Assembly: GCF_000372725.1 (NCBI RefSeq)
Contig: NW_005199926.1
Location: forward strand, 306,054 to 370,053
Reading direction: 5' to 3'
Source of the DNA: Emiliania huxleyi CCMP1516
Lineage: Eukaryota > Haptophyta > Isochrysidales > Noelaerhabdaceae
DNA length: 64,000 nt
The notes beneath the pieces are model-generated. The model had not been told where the DNA came from, made no database searches, and was given only the letters and a program-made list of their open reading frames with translations. The first letter of the stretch is position 1. The number at the start of each line of letters is the position of its first letter. A program made the translations under genes and the position numbers. This document shows positions 62,401 through 64,000 of this stretch, piece by piece.

Positions 62401-64000
62401 ACCGCGCCAGCCGCCGCCCCTGCCGCGCCACCTGCTGCCGCACCCGCCGCCGCCGCTTCTGCCCCTACCTACGCCGCCGCCGCTGGTGCTAATTCCTCCG
62501 CGTCGCACGCTAACTTGCCACCTTCTACCGCGCCCCCCGCTGTTGATGCCGACCGCCAGCGAGCCTTCGCCGCCGCTGCTGCCGTCGCCTCCGCCGAGGC
62601 CGACCCTAGCAATTACGCGCAAGTTTTTACTGGGGCCCTGCGTAGCTTTGGCTATGTCTGCAACGCCGCCTATGGCGCCATCGCTCCTCCCACGATTGCT
62701 CCTCCCCCTGGGATAGCTTCTGCAATTTGGTCTTTTGTTGACTCCATGTCTACGCATTTTATCGTGCCCGACATCGCGATGTTGCACACTGTGACTGACC
62801 CGTCACCCGGTATTGGCGTCGACACCGCCAACGGCCCCTCCTATGTCGAGGCCATCGGCACCGCCCTAATTTGGCTTTATCATGGTGGCACTGTTGGCTG
62901 GATATGCTACGAGTTACCCCATGTGCTCGTAATGCCCAATTGCGACGCCGTGCTTTACTCGACCCGGACAATGCGCAATCTGTTTGGATTTCGACATGAT
63001 TTCGATTCGTCCAATCCTGCTATCAGTTGCCCTGGGCGCCCGAAGATCTCCATCATTGACGATGGATATGGATTTCGCATACCCATCGCCTTTGTGCGCG
63101 CCGGCCGACCGTCTCCGTATGGGCTCATCCGCAGTATGGCTGCCGTCGCCGCCGCCGCCCTCCATTATGGCCCTGGGCTCGCCCAGTCGACGCTGTACCA
63201 TCGACTCGGTTTTCCGTATCTCGATCAGTGGCGTCGTACTCTGGATTCGATCACCGGACACGGGCTCCCCGCCGAGGCGTCGCTCACCAGCGTTCCCGTC
63301 AGCGATGCCATCATTCGCGGCCGCTCTCGCGCTTTGCCATTCCATCGGAACCTTGATGGTGAGCAGCCTGCGCCTGGCGCCGTATTTTACATGGATGGTG
63401 CTGGTCCGCTCATTCCCAGCTTTCCTGATGGCTACGTGTCTTACTGTGTCGCTGTCGACGCCGGGTCCGGTTTCGGACGTATTTGGCCGTCGCATCGTGC
63501 CCAGCTCGACGCCGCCACTGCAGCCCGCTGCCTCGAGGCCTTTATTGCCCAGGTCGCCGCTTTGCTTGGTCTATTCAGTGCATTCAAGCCACACGTTGTT
63601 CGGTCTGACCAAGGTAGGGCTTTCACGAGCTTCCACTTCAGTGAATTCCTCGCCGCACGCCAGATCCTTCAAAGCCTTGCTTGTACGTATACGCCACAGC
63701 AGAATTCCCATGCTGAGCGCTTCATCGGCATCGTTTTTGGCACCGCTCGAGTTCTCCTCGCCGCCGCCAATTTGCCGCCTACGTTTCATCCGTTTGCACT
63801 GCAGACCGCTGCATGGTTACAGAATCGCCTCCCACGATCGACGCGCAATTGGCAGTCGCCCTTTCACCTCCTCAGTCGTACGCTACCATCCGTCGAGAAC
63901 GTGTACGCCTTTGGTTGCTTGTGCGCTGCTGTCATCCCTGTGCCTCGTCGTGAGGGCGACCGCCACCTTGCTGACCGCGGTGGCATGGGCCTCTACCTCG
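59278..64000 (+). mobile_element. Ty1/copia-type LTR retroelement, 5' part, with membrane region before gag
   Basis: The element runs off the window edge. A putative short 5' LTR is 59278-59411 (TGTTCCCGGGCATTC to CTTGTTACA). One open frame extends from about 59455 to the edge, so the visible part looks whole. Parts in order: about 700 residues with Cys, possible N-glycosylation sites and several hydrophobic segments (about 60400-61365); a gag region (from about 61580: AMPTWLRTSLFNSHSG); a zinc-knuckle-like Cys/His cluster (62180-62280); an Ala/Pro linker; a protease-like part (about 62720); a pre-integrase HxxLG region (about 63195); and the integrase core (VFYMDGAGPL, VVRSDQGRAFTS, TYTPQQNSHAERF). 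Integrase directly after protease is the copia order. Reverse transcriptase would lie outside. Age cannot be judged without the second LTR. Confidence 0.75.

Overview
The window looks like nuclear DNA of a GC-rich, intron-bearing protist alga. A haptophyte (Emiliania/Gephyrocapsa type) is my best guess. The reasons are the very high GC content, short introns (mostly 65-125 bp), many GC-AG as well as GT-AG introns, dense microsatellites and minisatellites, and the gene mix: sialyltransferase-like, fungal-type Zn2Cys6 regulator, EF-hand two-pore channel, divergent myosin, tubulin ligase-like enzyme. The taxon is inferred; no marker gene settles it. There is one 100-N assembly gap (18593-18692).

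Layout. 1-6.8 kb is gene-poor and repeat-rich: a 364-bp tandem array, G and GGC runs, ~170-bp tandem repeats, CTCGACACC minisatellites and CTCTGAGG-rich blocks. 6.8-20.1 kb carries a SMYD-like SET/MYND methyltransferase (-), a Zn2Cys6 Gln-rich regulator (+), a GT29 sialyltransferase-like gene (+), an XPA-like zinc-finger gene (+) and a long unrecognised Ala/Glu-rich gene (-) crossing the gap. 20.1-22.2 kb is repeats, including a non-LTR retrotransposon copy. 22.2-25.7 kb is a two-pore cation channel with an EF-hand linker. 25.7-32.8 kb holds a hairpin array, an inverted pair of MITE-like elements, HYPK, an RsuA-type pseudouridine synthase with a C-terminal UBA-like segment, and deoxyhypusine hydroxylase. 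32.8-38.8 kb is a myosin with a PH-like, RanBP2 zinc-finger and ankyrin tail. 39.1-45.3 kb has an AIRIM-like gene, a small young Ty1/copia-type element with identical LTRs, and a TTLL gene. 46.3-53.9 kb has bL25m, a membrane protein, an SLC35-type transporter, a GT8 glycosyltransferase and an ER thioredoxin-domain protein ending in RDEL; between the transporter and GT8 lie two non-LTR insertions with target-site duplications. 54-59.3 kb is mostly SINE-like repeats around a possible TIM-barrel gene and a TrmB methyltransferase. 59.3 kb to the edge is the 5' part of a Ty1/copia-type element whose reading frame starts with a long membrane-spanning region before gag.

The genes do not form an operon or pathway; they are ordinary nuclear housekeeping and regulatory genes. 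Three act in the secretory pathway (GT29, GT8, RDEL thioredoxin), two in translation factor maturation or nascent-chain biology (DOHH, HYPK), and three in organelle or RNA biology (bL25m, TrmB, RsuA-UBA). Exon joins were made by hand from reading-frame continuity, so boundaries are predictions.
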